From NCBI RefSeq assembly GCF_024055635.1, contig NZ_JAMXMB010000014.1:62001-126000 (forward strand): DNA of 64,000 nucleotides, given 5' to 3'. The notes beneath the pieces are model-generated. The model saw nothing but the letters and a program-made list of their open reading frames with translations, searched no databases and was not told the origin of the DNA. The position numbers and the translations under genes were made by a program. This stretch comes from Microbacterium yannicii. GTDB lineage: Bacteria; Actinomycetota; Actinomycetes; Actinomycetales; Microbacteriaceae. Shown in pieces: positions 44,155 to 54,705 of this stretch; the first letter of the stretch is position 1, and each line of letters starts with the position of its first letter.

Positions 44155-45260
44155 CCGCCGGCAGCATGACCGCCGGCACCGCGACCGACATCGGCATCGT
44201 CGGACTCGGCGTCATCTCCCGCCAGTACCTCGAGACGCTCCTCGCAGTGGACGGCGTGCGGATCGCCGCCGTGGCCGATCTCGACGCGTCGCGGGCGCAG
44301 GCCGCGGCCGACAGCATCCCCGGATGCCGTGCGCTCGGCACCGACGAACTGCTCGCCGATCCCGGCGTCGGCACCGTCCTCAACCTCACCATCCCCGCCG
44401 CGCACGCCGAGGTGGCGCTGGCCGCCATCGCGCACGGCAAGGACGTCTTCGGCGAGAAGCCCCTGGCTGCGACGCTCGCGGACGCGGCGCGGGTGATGGA
44501 TGCCGCAGCCGCCGCGGGCGTCCGCGTCGGGAGTGCGCCCGACACGGTGCTCGGCACCGGCGTCCAGACGGCGCGTGCGGCGATCGACGAGGGGCGGATC
44601 GGGCGGCCGGTGTCGGCGTCCGCGATGTGGATCTCGGCGGGCCACGAGGCGTGGCATCCGCAGCCCGACTTCTACTACCGCGAGGGCGGCGGCCCGCTGC
44701 TCGACATGGGGCCCTACTACGTCACGTCGCTCGTGCAACTGCTCGGACCGGTCGAGGCGGTGTCGGGCGCCGCATCGCGGTCGCGCGACGTCCGTGTGAT
44801 CGCCACCGGGCCGAGGGCCGGTGAGAGCATCGGGGTCGAGGTCGACACCCACCTGACCGGCATCCTGCACCACGCGTCCGGCGCGATCTCGACCGTGACC
44901 ATGAGCTTCGACGGCGTGCGATCGACCGCGGCGCCGATCGAGGTGCACGGCGTCGAGGGATCGCTGATCGTGCCCGACCCCAACATGTTCGTGGGGGAGG
45001 TCCAGCTGCATCCGAGGGGCGGCTCGTGGGAGACCCTCGAGCCGTCGGCCGGGTACGCCGACGCCGGCCGCGGCATCGGCCTGCTGGACTTCGTCGCCGG
45101 CCACCACCGGGCGAGCGGGGCGATCGCGCTGCACGTCCTCGAGATCATGACGGCCCTGTCGGACTCGGCCGCCTCGGGCGAACGCGTCTCGTTGCGCACC
45201 ACGGCCGAGCGCCCGGCCCTCGTTCCGCTGACCCCCGCATCCGAGTGGAGAAATCTGTGA
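44151..45260 (+). CDS. Gfo/Idh/MocA family oxidoreductase
   Basis: 369 aa. Rossmann motif [17 protein letters not shown], catalytic-region [14 protein letters not shown], and [20 protein letters not shown], close in plan to the gene at 15475-16599. ATG 44151 overlaps the ThuA stop; earlier in-frame codons lie within ThuA. Two dehydrogenases bracketing ThuA suggest oxidation and reduction of the same sugar through a keto intermediate (inference). Confidence 0.93.
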   Translation: MTAGSMTAGTATDIGIVGLGVISRQYLETLLAVDGVRIAAVADLDASRAQAAADSIPGCRALGTDELLADPGVGTVLNLTIPAAHAEVALAAIAHGKDVFGEKPLAATLADAARVMDAAAAAGVRVGSAPDTVLGTGVQTARAAIDEGRIGRPVSASAMWISAGHEAWHPQPDFYYREGGGPLLDMGPYYVTSLVQLLGPVEAVSGAASRSRDVRVIATGPRAGESIGVEVDTHLTGILHHASGAISTVTMSFDGVRSTAAPIEVHGVEGSLIVPDPNMFVGEVQLHPRGGSWETLEPSAGYADAGRGIGLLDFVAGHHRASGAIALHVLEIMTALSDSAASGERVSLRTTAERPALVPLTPASEWRNL

Positions 45261-46762
45261 CCACGGCCCGCGCCGTCATCGACCTCGACGTCCCCGGCGA
45301 CGTCATCAGCCGTCACCTCTACGGCCACTTCGCCGAGCACCTCGGCCGCTGCGTCTACGGCGGCTTCTGGGTCGGCGAGGACTCCGCGATCCCGAACGTG
45401 CGCGGCATCCGCTCCGACGTCGTGGAGGCGCTGAGGGCGCTCGACATCCCGAACCTCCGCTGGCCGGGCGGCTGCTTCGCCGACGAGTACCACTGGCGAG
45501 ACGGCATCGGCCCCCGTGAGGACCGTCCGCAGATGATCAACTCGCACTGGGGCGACGTCGTCGAGAACAACCACTTCGGCACGCACGAGTTCATGGACCT
45601 GTGCGAGATGCTCGGCGCCGACGCGTACGTCAACGGCAACGTCGGCAGCGGCACGGTGCGCGAGATGAGCGAATGGGTCGAGTACCTGACGCGCGACGGT
45701 GACTCGCCGATGGCGCGGCTGCGGCGCGAGAACGGCCGCGACGAGCCGTGGCAGGTGCCGTTCTGGGGCATCGGCAACGAGGCATGGGGCTGCGGCGGCA
45801 ACATGACCGCCGAGCAGTACGCGCTCGAGGCGCGCCGCTACGGCACCTTCTGCCGCAACCACGGCGGCAACGAGCTGTACCGCATCGCCGCCGGCGCCTC
45901 CGACGACGACATCACGTGGACGCGCGCCCTCATGGAGTCGCTCGGCTGCCTCACGTGCGGCTCGCAGCCGGCGCCGGTGTTCCAGGGCGTCTCGTTCCAC
46001 TACTACTCGCATGCCGGCGCAGGCATCAACACCGAGTCGGCGACGTCGTTCGCGCCGGAGCAGTTCTACGGCACGATGCGCAAGGCGCTCGACGTCGAGC
46101 GGGTCATCCGCCGACATGAGGCCGTCATGGACTCGTACGACCCGGATCGCAAAGTGGGACTCATCCTCGACGAGTGGGGCACCTGGTGGAACGTCGAGCC
46201 CGGCACCAATCCCGGCTTCCTGTTCCAGCAGAACACCGTGCGCGACGCCCTGGTCGCCGCGGTTCACTTCGACGCCTTCCATCGCCACGCCGGGCGCCTG
46301 AAGATGGCGAACATCGCGCAGACCCTCAACGTGCTGCAGGCGATGATCCTCACCGACGACGACGGCGCGATGGTGCTCACCCCCACCTACCACGTGTTCG
46401 AGATGAACCGCGGGCACCACGATGCGACCGCGCTCGCCGCGCACGTCCTGTCGGCGCCCGCCGCCGCAGACGACGTGCCAGGGCTGTCGGTGTCGGCCTC
46501 GACACGGGACGACTCCGCGCTGGTGTCGCTCTCCAACCTGTCGCTCGACGCTCCGCTCGACGTGCGCGTCGACCTGCGGGGTCGCGGAGCGTGGGTGCGT
46601 CGCGCGCGTGTGCTGACGGGGACGGATGCCGCGGCCCACAACACTCCCGAGAGCCCCGACGCCGTGGCGCCGGCGTCGCTCGAGACGTCGATCGAAGCCG
46701 GTGTGCTGACCGTGACGCTGCCCCCGCACTCCTTCGCGACGGTGGAGCTCGACCTGGCGTAG
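45257..46762 (+). CDS. alpha-L-arabinofuranosidase, GH51
   Basis: 501 aa. Family 51 features: [21 protein letters not shown] at the start, [20 protein letters not shown], acid/base Glu175 in [14 protein letters not shown], nucleophile Glu306 in [10 protein letters not shown], and a C-terminal beta-sandwich domain. No signal peptide, so it removes arabinofuranosyl groups from imported arabinoxylan or arabinan fragments in the cytosol. GTG 45257 overlaps the previous stop (GTGA). Last gene of the LacI-linked operon. Confidence 0.96.
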   Translation: MTTARAVIDLDVPGDVISRHLYGHFAEHLGRCVYGGFWVGEDSAIPNVRGIRSDVVEALRALDIPNLRWPGGCFADEYHWRDGIGPREDRPQMINSHWGDVVENNHFGTHEFMDLCEMLGADAYVNGNVGSGTVREMSEWVEYLTRDGDSPMARLRRENGRDEPWQVPFWGIGNEAWGCGGNMTAEQYALEARRYGTFCRNHGGNELYRIAAGASDDDITWTRALMESLGCLTCGSQPAPVFQGVSFHYYSHAGAGINTESATSFAPEQFYGTMRKALDVERVIRRHEAVMDSYDPDRKVGLILDEWGTWWNVEPGTNPGFLFQQNTVRDALVAAVHFDAFHRHAGRLKMANIAQTLNVLQAMILTDDDGAMVLTPTYHVFEMNRGHHDATALAAHVLSAPAAADDVPGLSVSASTRDDSALVSLSNLSLDAPLDVRVDLRGRGAWVRRARVLTGTDAAAHNTPESPDAVAPASLETSIEAGVLTVTLPPHSFATVELDLA

Positions 46763-46782
46763 CCGGGCGCACGACGGCACGG

Positions 46783-46817
46783 AGAGGGCCCCGCGGCGCG
46801 ATGCCGCGGGGCCCTCT
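46783..46817. terminator. bidirectional terminator between convergent glycosidase genes
   Basis: Perfect 15-bp arms AGAGGGCCCCGCGGC and its complement (46783-46797, 46803-46817), loop GCGAT. It lies 20 bp after the GH51 stop and 11 bp from the GH3 stop. Confidence 0.87.
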
Positions 46818-46828
46818 GTCGATCCGGG

Positions 46829-49132
46829 TCAGCGCGCGGGCAGGGCGTCCGCTCCGGTCCGGACCGTCGCGGTCGCGGCGCGGGGATCGGCCGACGTCAC
46901 CACGTGCACGGCGCCGGTCAGCTCGACCTGGGCCTCCGCGTCGCGCTGCGCGCACGAGGGACCGACCCACAGGTCGATCGCGCCCGGCTCGACGATGCGG
47001 CGACCTTCGCGCCCGGTGAACGCCAGGCGCGCCGCCGGCACGGCGAAGCGCACCGACACCGACTCGCCGGGCTCCAGCGACACGCGCTGGTACGCGAGCA
47101 GCTGCGCGACCGGACGGGTGACCGACGCGACGCGGTCCCGCGCGTACAGCTGCACGACGTCGGTCCCCGGCCGGTCTCCGGTGTTGGCGACGACGACCGA
47201 GACATCCAGGATGCCGTCGGTCGCGGCATCCGTCGCCTGCAGCGATGCGCGCTCGAACGTCGTGTACGTCAGACCGTGGCCGAAGGGCAGGGCCGGCGTG
47301 TTGTCGGCGCTCGTGATCTCGGTCGGCCCGCCCAGCACCGGGTGCAGGTACGTGTAGGGCTGCGCGCCCGCCGACCGGGGGAGCGACACGGGCAGGTGCC
47401 CCGACGGCTGCGTGCGGCCGGAGAGGATCCCCGCGATGGCAGGTCCGCCCTCCTCGCCCGGGAAGAAGGCCTGCAGCACCGCGCTCGGGGCGCCCGGCCC
47501 CTCGAGCATCCAGCCGATCGCGTAGGGGCGTCCCGAGACCACCAGGACGGTGGTCGGCGTCCCGGTTGCGATGACCGCCTCGACGAGACGTCGCTGTGCC
47601 CCGGGCAGTTCGAGGTCGTCGACGTCGTTGCCCTCGCCCACGGTGCCGCGGCCGAACAAGCCGGCGCGGTCGCCGACGACGACGATCGCCACATCGGCGG
47701 CTGCCGCCGCCTCCGCGGCCGCGGCGATCCCGCTCGTATCGGGGTCCTCGACCTCGCACCCGCGCTCCACCACCACGTCGGTGCCGGCGAACTCGCCGCG
47801 CACCGCCTCGGCGATGGTCGGCATCTCGAAGCCGAGCGGCGTGCCCGGGTGATGCGCGAGCACGTGGTTCGCGAAGGAGTAGCACCCCATGAGCGACTCT
47901 GCGGAGTCCGCGTTGGGCCCGATGAGCGCGATCCGGCCCGGCGTCGCCAGCGGCAGCAGGCCGTCGTTGGTCAGCAGGACGACCGATTCCTCGGCGGTCC
48001 GGCGGGCCAGCGCACGCAGCGCGGGATCGTCCAGGTCGATGTCGGCGGGCGGCGACGCGAAGTCCGCGTCGAGCAGGCCGAGCCGCTCCTTCTGCGCGAG
48101 CACGCGGAGAACGGCGCGGTCGACGAGCTCCACCTCCTCCGGGTGCGCGGCGAGCCGGTCCCGCAGCGGCGCGGCGAACGCGTCCGCCGTGGGCAGCTCG
48201 ACGTCGATCCCGGCGCGGAGGGCCAGCACGGCAGCCTCGCCGAGATCGGCCGCCACACCGTGGAGCGTGTGCAGGAACGCCACCGAGAAGTAGTCGGCGA
48301 CGACCGTGCCCTCGAAGCCCCACTCATCGCGGAGCAGGTCGGTCAAGAGGGTCGGGTCCGAGGCGACGGGAACACCGTCGATCTCGGCATACGAGTTCAT
48401 GACCGACCGCACGCCGCCGTCGCGGATCGCCATCTCGAAGGGCGGCAGCACCACGTCCTGCAGCCGACGCCGGCCCATGTGAACGGGCGCATGGTTGCGG
48501 CCCGCCTGCGAGGCGGAGTACCCGGCGAAGTGCTTCAGGGTCGCGTCGACTCCGGCCGACTGCAGCCCTCGCACGTACGCGGTGCCGATGGTGGCGACGA
48601 CGTAGGGATCCTCGGCGATGCACTCGTCGACGCGACCCCAGCGGGGGTCGGTGACGACGTCGAGCACGGGGGCGAGGCCCTGGTGGATCCCGAGCGCGAC
48701 CATGGACCGGCCGATCGCGGCGCCGAGCTCCTCGGTCAGGTCGGGATCGAAGGCCGCGCCCCATGCCAGCGGGGTCGGGAACGTCGCGGCCTTCCACGCC
48801 GCGAGACCCGTGAGGCATTCCTCGTGCACGATCGCCGGGATTCCCAGGCGGGTCTCGGTGCGCAGGCGTCGCTGCTCCGCCCAGAGCCACTCGGCACGGG
48901 CGATCGGCTCCACCGGCCGCGTGCCGTACACGCGGGTGAGGTGACCGAGCCCGTGGGCCGTCGCCTCCTCGTACGGACCGCTGTTGCCGCGTTCTCCGGC
49001 CATCGGCGCGACGACTTCGCCGCCCTTGTCGACCCAGTAGCCGACGAGCTGCGCGAGCTTCTCCTCCAGCGTCATCTGCGCGTGGAGGGACTGCACCCGC
49101 GGCGAGACCGCGGGCATCACGACGTCGCTCAT
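46829..49132 (-). CDS. glycoside hydrolase family 3 (beta-xylosidase/beta-glucosidase)
   Basis: 767 aa, three domains: a TIM barrel with VTDPRWGRVDE, the KHF-GYS segment (K200, H201) and nucleophile Asp280 in GTVVADYFSV; an alpha/beta sandwich with VLLTNDGLLPL; and a C-terminal fibronectin-III-like domain (PFGHGLTYTTFERA onward). No signal peptide: cytosolic. Xylosidase is favoured by the nearby xylA/xylB, but specificity is open. ATG 49132 overlaps the permease stop, so it is the last gene of an importer operon. Confidence 0.94.
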   Translation of the reverse strand: MSDVVMPAVSPRVQSLHAQMTLEEKLAQLVGYWVDKGGEVVAPMAGERGNSGPYEEATAHGLGHLTRVYGTRPVEPIARAEWLWAEQRRLRTETRLGIPAIVHEECLTGLAAWKAATFPTPLAWGAAFDPDLTEELGAAIGRSMVALGIHQGLAPVLDVVTDPRWGRVDECIAEDPYVVATIGTAYVRGLQSAGVDATLKHFAGYSASQAGRNHAPVHMGRRRLQDVVLPPFEMAIRDGGVRSVMNSYAEIDGVPVASDPTLLTDLLRDEWGFEGTVVADYFSVAFLHTLHGVAADLGEAAVLALRAGIDVELPTADAFAAPLRDRLAAHPEEVELVDRAVLRVLAQKERLGLLDADFASPPADIDLDDPALRALARRTAEESVVLLTNDGLLPLATPGRIALIGPNADSAESLMGCYSFANHVLAHHPGTPLGFEMPTIAEAVRGEFAGTDVVVERGCEVEDPDTSGIAAAAEAAAAADVAIVVVGDRAGLFGRGTVGEGNDVDDLELPGAQRRLVEAVIATGTPTTVLVVSGRPYAIGWMLEGPGAPSAVLQAFFPGEEGGPAIAGILSGRTQPSGHLPVSLPRSAGAQPYTYLHPVLGGPTEITSADNTPALPFGHGLTYTTFERASLQATDAATDGILDVSVVVANTGDRPGTDVVQLYARDRVASVTRPVAQLLAYQRVSLEPGESVSVRFAVPAARLAFTGREGRRIVEPGAIDLWVGPSCAQRDAEAQVELTGAVHVVTSADPRAATATVRTGADALPAR

Positions 49133-50025
49133 CCCTTGACCGCCCCCGTCAGACCGCCGACGATCCGCCGCTCGAACAGGCTGAAGAACACCAGCGCGGG
49201 CAGCATCGACAGCGACGTGAAGGCGAGCACCTTGGCCGTGTCGACCGAGTACTGCGACGAGAACGCCTGGACCCCCAGCGGGAGGGTGAACTGCGCTTCG
49301 TCGTTCAGGATGAACAGCGGCAGCAGGTAGCCGTTCCAGCTTCCGATGAACGCGAGGATGCCGACGGTGATGACGCCGGGCACCGCGAGCGGGAGCACCA
49401 TCCGCCAGAAGAACGACAGGCGACCGCATCCGTCGATGTACGCGGCCTCCTGGATCTCGTCGGGGATGGCCTTCAGGAACGGAACGAGGATGATGATCGT
49501 CGTGGGCAGTGCGAACGCGATCTGGGGCAGGATGACCCCCGGCAGCGTGTTCATGAGCCCGAGGTTCCGCACCACGATGTACAGCGGCGTGATCGCCACG
49601 GTGATCGGGAACATCAGGCCGGCGGCGAACAGCGCATACAGCGCGCCGCGGCCGACGAAGCTGTACCGGGCGATCACGTAGCTCGCCATGAGGCCGAGCA
49701 CCACCGCGCCGACGGTCGTCGCAAGGGCGACCATCGTCGAGTTCAGCACTTCGGTCCAGAACAGCCCGCTGGTCAGAACGTCGATGTAGTTCTGCGGGTT
49801 CCAGCTCACCGGCATGCCCGACGGGTCGACGGTGATCTCGGAGTTCGTGCGGAAGCCGCCGATGATGATGTAGAGCACGGGCCCGAGCATCAGGGCGATG
49901 ATGACCAGCGCGATGAAGTAGACCGCCGGGCTGCCCCACGGGAGCTTGTCGACGTCGCGGCGGCGTCCGGGAACGGTGTCGCGAAGCGTGATGGTGCGGG
50001 TGCTCATCGAGTCCGTGGTGCTCAC
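49129..50025 (-). CDS. sugar ABC transporter permease (MalG type)
   Basis: 298 aa, six spans. N-terminal YFIALVIIALMLGPVLYIIIGGF and coupling loop EAAYIDGCGRLSFFWRMVLP are as expected. GTG 50025 overlaps the stop of the other permease (GTGA) and the stop overlaps GH3, so the four genes are tightly linked. Confidence 0.95.
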   Translation of the reverse strand: MSTTDSMSTRTITLRDTVPGRRRDVDKLPWGSPAVYFIALVIIALMLGPVLYIIIGGFRTNSEITVDPSGMPVSWNPQNYIDVLTSGLFWTEVLNSTMVALATTVGAVVLGLMASYVIARYSFVGRGALYALFAAGLMFPITVAITPLYIVVRNLGLMNTLPGVILPQIAFALPTTIIILVPFLKAIPDEIQEAAYIDGCGRLSFFWRMVLPLAVPGVITVGILAFIGSWNGYLLPLFILNDEAQFTLPLGVQAFSSQYSVDTAKVLAFTSLSMLPALVFFSLFERRIVGGLTGAVKG

Positions 50026-51035
50026 TTGACGCCCCTCTCTGTGATGGCCCCCGCGGTGTCGCGGCGCAGGATCGTGCGCTGGTAGATCAGGGCGACCACC
50101 AGCGAGATGACGAAGATGACCACGGCGACGGCGCTGCCGTACCCGAAGTTCCCGGAGTTGCGTCCGGTCGCGACCATGTAGATCGCCATCGTGTTGGTGC
50201 CCGCGACGGACGACACGTACTGACCCCAGATGATGTAGACGAGGTCGAACAGCTGCAGCGCCCCGATGATCGAGAGGAACGCCCAGATGCGCAGGGTGGG
50301 TCCCAGCAGCGGCAGGGTGATGGTGCGCTGGATCTGCCAGTAGGACGCGCCGTCGATCGCGGCGGCCTCGTACAGCTCCTGGGGAATCCCCTGGAGCCCC
50401 GCGAGGAAGAGGATGACGGCGAAGCCGATGTACTTCCACGTCAGGATCGCCATCAGCGTCCAGATGGCGATGCTCGGGTCGGCGAGCCAGTCCTGTGCGA
50501 GCCAGGTCAGACCGACCTTCTCGAGGAAGCCGTTCACCGCGCCGTTGGTCGCCAGCATGAGGCTGAAGCCGGTGCCGACGATGACCTCGGCGATCACGTA
50601 GGGGACGAAGATGAGCACGCGGATCAGGGACTGGCCGCGCATCCTGCGGTTGAGCAGCAGCGCCAGCAGGATCGCGACCGGGCCCTGGAGCACCAGCGAC
50701 GCGACGACGATGAAGGCGTTGTGCCCCAGCGCCTGCTGGAAGATCGGGTCGGTGAAGATCGTGACGTAGTTCTGCAGGCCGATGAAGTCGGTCGCCGGTC
50801 CGAAGCCCGACCAGCGGAAGAACCCGTAGTACGCGGCCATGATGACCGGGAAGATCACGAAGCCGACGAAGAAGATCAGGGCCGGCCCCACCAGGATCAT
50901 GACCTCGAGGCGGCCGGCCCAGCCTAGGCCTCGGGGGCGCCGGCGGCCCTGCGGCACCGACGGGGGCGGCGTGATGCCGCCCCCGCCGTGCTCTGCAAGA
51001 CCGCGAGCGTCAGAAGACATCTCGCGGGTAGACAC
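50022..51035 (-). CDS. sugar ABC transporter permease (MalF type)
   Basis: 337 aa, six spans, Pro/Arg-rich cytoplasmic N-terminus. Coupling loop YEAAAIDGASYWQIQRTITLP. GTG 51035 (with AGGG about 8 bp upstream) is used; ATG 51020 is a good alternative. It begins 2 bp after the binding-protein stop. No ATPase gene is present in this operon. Confidence 0.94.
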   Translation of the reverse strand: MSTREMSSDARGLAEHGGGGITPPPSVPQGRRRPRGLGWAGRLEVMILVGPALIFFVGFVIFPVIMAAYYGFFRWSGFGPATDFIGLQNYVTIFTDPIFQQALGHNAFIVVASLVLQGPVAILLALLLNRRMRGQSLIRVLIFVPYVIAEVIVGTGFSLMLATNGAVNGFLEKVGLTWLAQDWLADPSIAIWTLMAILTWKYIGFAVILFLAGLQGIPQELYEAAAIDGASYWQIQRTITLPLLGPTLRIWAFLSIIGALQLFDLVYIIWGQYVSSVAGTNTMAIYMVATGRNSGNFGYGSAVAVVIFVISLVVALIYQRTILRRDTAGAITERGVK

Positions 51036-51037
51036 GA

Positions 51038-52327
51038 TCAGCCCTGCTTGCCTGCCGCGTTGACCGCTGCGACGAGCTTCTCGGGGTCGCTGTTGCCGGC
51101 GAGCATGTCGACGACCGCGACGTTCAGCGCGTTGCCGACGTTCTGGCCCAGCACCGTGTCGAGCCACTGCGAGACGAACGGAGCGTTGTTGTACGCCTCG
51201 AGGATCTGCTGCAGGTACGGCTCGGTGACGGCTTCCTGCGCCACGGTGTTGACCGGCGGCGAGTTGAAGGCCTTGTAGTAGGCGGTCTGCTGGTCGGAGC
51301 TGGCGACGAAGTTCAGGAAGTCCGCGCACTCCTTCGGAGCATCGACCGAGCACGAGTACCCGTCGACGCCGCCCATCATCGAGCCGGGCTCACCGTCGCC
51401 GCCCGAGATCTCGGGGAAGGGGAACCATGCGAGGTCGGGAAGCGGCTTCTCGTCGGGCGTCAGCGAGGCGATCACGCCCGGGTCCCACGCGCCCATGAGC
51501 TCCATCGCGGCCTGACGGTTGGCGATGAGGCCGGCCGAGCTGCCCGCGCCCTGCTGGGGCTCGGTGGTGAGGAAGCCGTCGTTGAACGGGTCGATCGCCG
51601 CGAAGTCCTGCAGGTCCTCGCCGGCGCGCAGCCAGCACTCGTCGCTGAAGTCCTTCGTGTCGCCGGTCTCCTCGATGACCTCGGGGCTGCACTCGCGGAT
51701 CGCGAAGAAGTAGTACCAGTGCGCGGCGGGCCAGGCGGCCTTGGCGCCGAGGGCGATCGGCTCGATGCCGGTCTCCTTGAGGCTCTCCACCGCGCCCTTG
51801 AGGTCATCGATAGACGCGGGAGCCTCGGTGATCCCGGCGTTGTCGAAGGCGTCCTGGCTGTAGAAGAAGCCGCCCGGAAGCACCGAGAGCGGCATCGCCC
51901 ACACCTTGTCCTGGTACGTCTCGGCGGCGAACGAGCCTTCGGGGATCTCGCTCTTGATGTCGTCCGAGATGGCGTCGGTCAGATCCATCAGCTGGCCGGC
52001 GTTGACCATCGCGGTCATCTTGCCGCCGCCGCGCTGGAGGAAGATGTCGGGGGCGTCGCCCGCGTTCAGCGCCGTCTGCAGCTTTCCGTCCATGTCCTCG
52101 TTCTGGACCGACTGCATCTTGATCGTGACGCCGGGGTTCTCGTCCTCGAACGCGGCGATCGCGTCCTTCCAGAACTGCTGGCCGGGGCCGGTCGTCGAGT
52201 TCTGCCAGAGCGTCATCTGGACGTCGCCGTCGCTGTTCTCGCCCGAGCCGCCGGCACTGCAGCCGGCGAGCGCGAGCGCGCCGACGACGAGTGCTGCGGA
52301 ACCCGCGAGGATTCTCTTGCCCATCAT
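51038..52327 (-). CDS. sugar ABC transporter substrate-binding lipoprotein
   Basis: 429 aa SBP_bac_1-type protein. Signal peptide with lipobox LAGC at about residue 22; body with AFEDENPGVTIKMQSVQNEDMDGKLQTALNAGDAPDIFLQRGGG. ATG 52327 (or 52324) has GGGA upstream and begins the signal peptide. First gene of the importer-GH3 operon, divergent from LacI at 52500. A xylo-oligosaccharide or beta-glucoside ligand is inferred from GH3 and xylAB. Confidence 0.94.
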   Translation of the reverse strand: MMGKRILAGSAALVVGALALAGCSAGGSGENSDGDVQMTLWQNSTTGPGQQFWKDAIAAFEDENPGVTIKMQSVQNEDMDGKLQTALNAGDAPDIFLQRGGGKMTAMVNAGQLMDLTDAISDDIKSEIPEGSFAAETYQDKVWAMPLSVLPGGFFYSQDAFDNAGITEAPASIDDLKGAVESLKETGIEPIALGAKAAWPAAHWYYFFAIRECSPEVIEETGDTKDFSDECWLRAGEDLQDFAAIDPFNDGFLTTEPQQGAGSSAGLIANRQAAMELMGAWDPGVIASLTPDEKPLPDLAWFPFPEISGGDGEPGSMMGGVDGYSCSVDAPKECADFLNFVASSDQQTAYYKAFNSPPVNTVAQEAVTEPYLQQILEAYNNAPFVSQWLDTVLGQNVGNALNVAVVDMLAGNSDPEKLVAAVNAAGKQG

Positions 52328-52457
52328 GTGATTCCCGTTCTCTTCATCGAGGAGCACCTCTGCTCCGGGGTGCGGTTCGGCGCGATCGGGTCGCGCACTG
52401 CTCGGCGCTGCGACCGAGCAAGCAAAAGCGTGCGTGCGCAACAAATAGTTTGTCAAA

Positions 52458-52471
52458 CGTTTTCGAAAACG
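52458..52471. promoter_or_regulatory. LacI-type operator
   Basis: CGTTTTCGAAAACG, a perfect 14-bp palindrome with central CG, in an unusually AT-rich patch (52440-52480). It lies 29 bp before the LacI start and 131 bp before the importer gene, where it can control both. Confidence 0.8.
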
Positions 52472-52499
52472 GTTTCAATGCCGTTACGCTATCGAGATC

Positions 52500-53495
52500 A
52501 TGAAGCGTCGTCCCACGATCACGGATGTCGCCGCTGCGGCCGGCGTCTCCGTCGCGACCGTGTCGAAGGCGGTGAACGGCCGCTACGGCGTGGCCAGCGA
52601 GACGGCCGACCGCGTCCTCGCCGTGGTCGCGGAACTCGGCTACGAGTCCAGTCTCATCGCCAGCAGCATGCGCTCGCGCACGACCGGCGTGATCGGCGTG
52701 CTGGTCGCCGACTTCGAGCCGTTCAGCGCCGAGATCCTGAAGGGCGTCGGACAGGCGCTGCGCGACTCCCGCTACGACCTCCTCGCGTACTCGGGGTCGC
52801 ACGGCTCGGCGGAGGGCTGGGAGCGGCGATCGCTGTCGCGCCTCAGCGGCACCCTCATCGACGGCGCGATCATGGTGACCCCCACGGTGGTCAACGTCGG
52901 CGCCGAGGTGCCGGTTGTCGCCATCGATCCGCACACGGGACCGGCCGATCTGCCCACCGTCGAGTCCGACAGTTACGGCGGCGCGCTGCAGGCGACGCGT
53001 CATCTGCTCGATCTCGGTCACACCCGCATCGGCTTCATCGCCGGGCGGCCCGACCTGCGCTCGTCGATCGCGCGCGACGCCGGGTATCGGCGGTCGTTGA
53101 CGGATGCCGGCATCTCGGTGGATCCCGCCCTCGTCGGTTCGGGCAGCTACCGTCAGGACGCCGTCCGTGTCGCCGCGCTCGAGATGCTCCGCCGCGGCGA
53201 TCGCCCCACCGCGATCTTCGCCGCCAACGACATCTCGGCGATGGAGATCGTGAAGGTCGCGGCCGAGCTGGGGCTCGCGGTGCCGCGCGACCTCTCGGTC
53301 ATCGGGTTCGACGACATCCCCGAGGCATCCAAGTCCGCACCGGCCCTGTCGACCGTGCGCCAGCCCATGCAGACCCTGGGCGCCGAGGCGGCACGCCTGC
53401 TGCTCACCCTGATGGACGGCGAGGTGCCGGCCGCGACGCACGTCACGCTGCCGACGCGGCTCATCCCTCGGGGGACGACCGCCCCGCCGTCCTGA
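52500..53495 (+). CDS. LacI-family transcriptional regulator
   Basis: 331 aa. HTH TITDVAAAAGVSVATVSKAVNGRYGVASETADRVL at about residues 5-40, hinge SSLIASSMRSRTTGVIGVLV, sensor domain ending VIGFDDIPEASKSAPALSTVRQP. A -10-like TACGCT (52485-52490) lies 9 bp before ATG 52500. The palindrome just upstream suits autoregulation and repression of the divergent importer-GH3 operon. Confidence 0.95.
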   Translation: MKRRPTITDVAAAAGVSVATVSKAVNGRYGVASETADRVLAVVAELGYESSLIASSMRSRTTGVIGVLVADFEPFSAEILKGVGQALRDSRYDLLAYSGSHGSAEGWERRSLSRLSGTLIDGAIMVTPTVVNVGAEVPVVAIDPHTGPADLPTVESDSYGGALQATRHLLDLGHTRIGFIAGRPDLRSSIARDAGYRRSLTDAGISVDPALVGSGSYRQDAVRVAALEMLRRGDRPTAIFAANDISAMEIVKVAAELGLAVPRDLSVIGFDDIPEASKSAPALSTVRQPMQTLGAEAARLLLTLMDGEVPAATHVTLPTRLIPRGTTAPPS

Positions 53496-53535
53496 CGGCA
53501 GCCGCGGTCGCTTCGGCGCGCCTCGGGTCAGGGGC

Positions 53536-54699
53536 TCAGTTCAGCGCGACGCCTGCCGGGTCGCGCAGGAGCTCCGCGAAGGCCGCCTCGGCGGCGCCGA
53601 TGAGCAGGCGATCCTCGGCGAGTGCCGCCGGCCGGATCTCGAGGTCTTCGCCGTTCGCGGGCATGGTCTGAGCGGTGACCGCGTCGGTGAACCCGTCCAG
53701 ATCGTCGGTGGCGAGCGTCGCGAGGAACCCGCCGAGCACGACGACCCTCGGGTTCAGCACGTTGACGGCGTTGGCCAGCGCGGTGGACAGGATGCGGCGC
53801 TGCCGCGCGATCTCGTCGCGGACCTCGGGCGCACTCGCCGCGCGCAGCATCGCGGCGAGCGTGGGCTCGTCGGCGTTGTCGCGACCGAGGACCGCGAGCA
53901 GGCGTGCGCGGCTCACCTCGTCCTCGAGCACGCCGGCGCCCGCACGGCGATCGTCGCTGGAGGCGATGCCCGGGCGGTTCTGCCCGAACTCGCCGGAGTA
54001 GCCGGAGGCGCCGGCCACCGGCATCCCGTGCACGATCAAGCCGCCGCCGATGCCGCTCGCGCCACCGTTGAGGTAGACCACATCGTCGATGCCGCGGGCG
54101 GCGCCGAACAGGTGCTCGGCGAGGACGCCCAGCGCCGCGTCGTTGCCGACGACGGTGGGCAGGCCGGTCGCGGACTCGATGAGTTCACGCAGGGCGGTGT
54201 CGGTCCACCGCAGGTGCGGCGCATCGCGGACGAGGCCGTCGGAGGCCCGCACGAGTCCGGGCACGGCGACGCCGATCCCGGCGATCGCCGCGTCGGCGAG
54301 GTCGTCCTGGCGCCAGGCGTCGATGCGCTCGCCGATGAGCTGCGCGGTGCCCTCCGGGCCGAGCAGTCCGGTCATCTCGAGGCGCTCACGCCGCCGCACC
54401 GTGCGATCCAGTCCGACGGCCGCCATCGTGAGGGCATCGACCTCGGGGTTCACGGCGATCGTCACGACGCGGGGGTGCGGGGCCACGAGCGGAGACGGAC
54501 GGCCGACGCGACGGCTGGGGTCGGGGGCGCGTTCCTCCACGACTCCGAGCGCGACGAGGTCGCCCACCAGGTCGGCGATCGTCGAGCGGTTGAGGCCGGT
54601 GGCTCCGGTCAGCGTCGCACGCGACACGGGTCCGTCGAGATGGGCGAGGCGCAGCAGCCGCGACAGATTCGCTTGGCGACTGCCGACCGGCTCGTTCAT
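53536..54699 (-). CDS. ROK-family repressor (XylR-like)
   Basis: 387 aa. N-terminal winged helix ([38 protein letters not shown], about 13-50), then a ROK ATPase-fold sensor with [13 protein letters not shown] and [19 protein letters not shown]. The cysteine cluster that binds zinc in ROK kinases is absent: the region reads [20 protein letters not shown] 54699 lies 6 bp from TACAGT (54706-54711): leaderless. Divergent from xylA, its likely target, with xylose or a derivative as inducer (inference). Confidence 0.92.
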   Translation of the reverse strand: MNEPVGSRQANLSRLLRLAHLDGPVSRATLTGATGLNRSTIADLVGDLVALGVVEERAPDPSRRVGRPSPLVAPHPRVVTIAVNPEVDALTMAAVGLDRTVRRRERLEMTGLLGPEGTAQLIGERIDAWRQDDLADAAIAGIGVAVPGLVRASDGLVRDAPHLRWTDTALRELIESATGLPTVVGNDAALGVLAEHLFGAARGIDDVVYLNGGASGIGGGLIVHGMPVAGASGYSGEFGQNRPGIASSDDRRAGAGVLEDEVSRARLLAVLGRDNADEPTLAAMLRAASAPEVRDEIARQRRILSTALANAVNVLNPRVVVLGGFLATLATDDLDGFTDAVTAQTMPANGEDLEIRPAALAEDRLLIGAAEAAFAELLRDPAGVALN

Positions 54700-54705
54700 A
54701 CCCTC

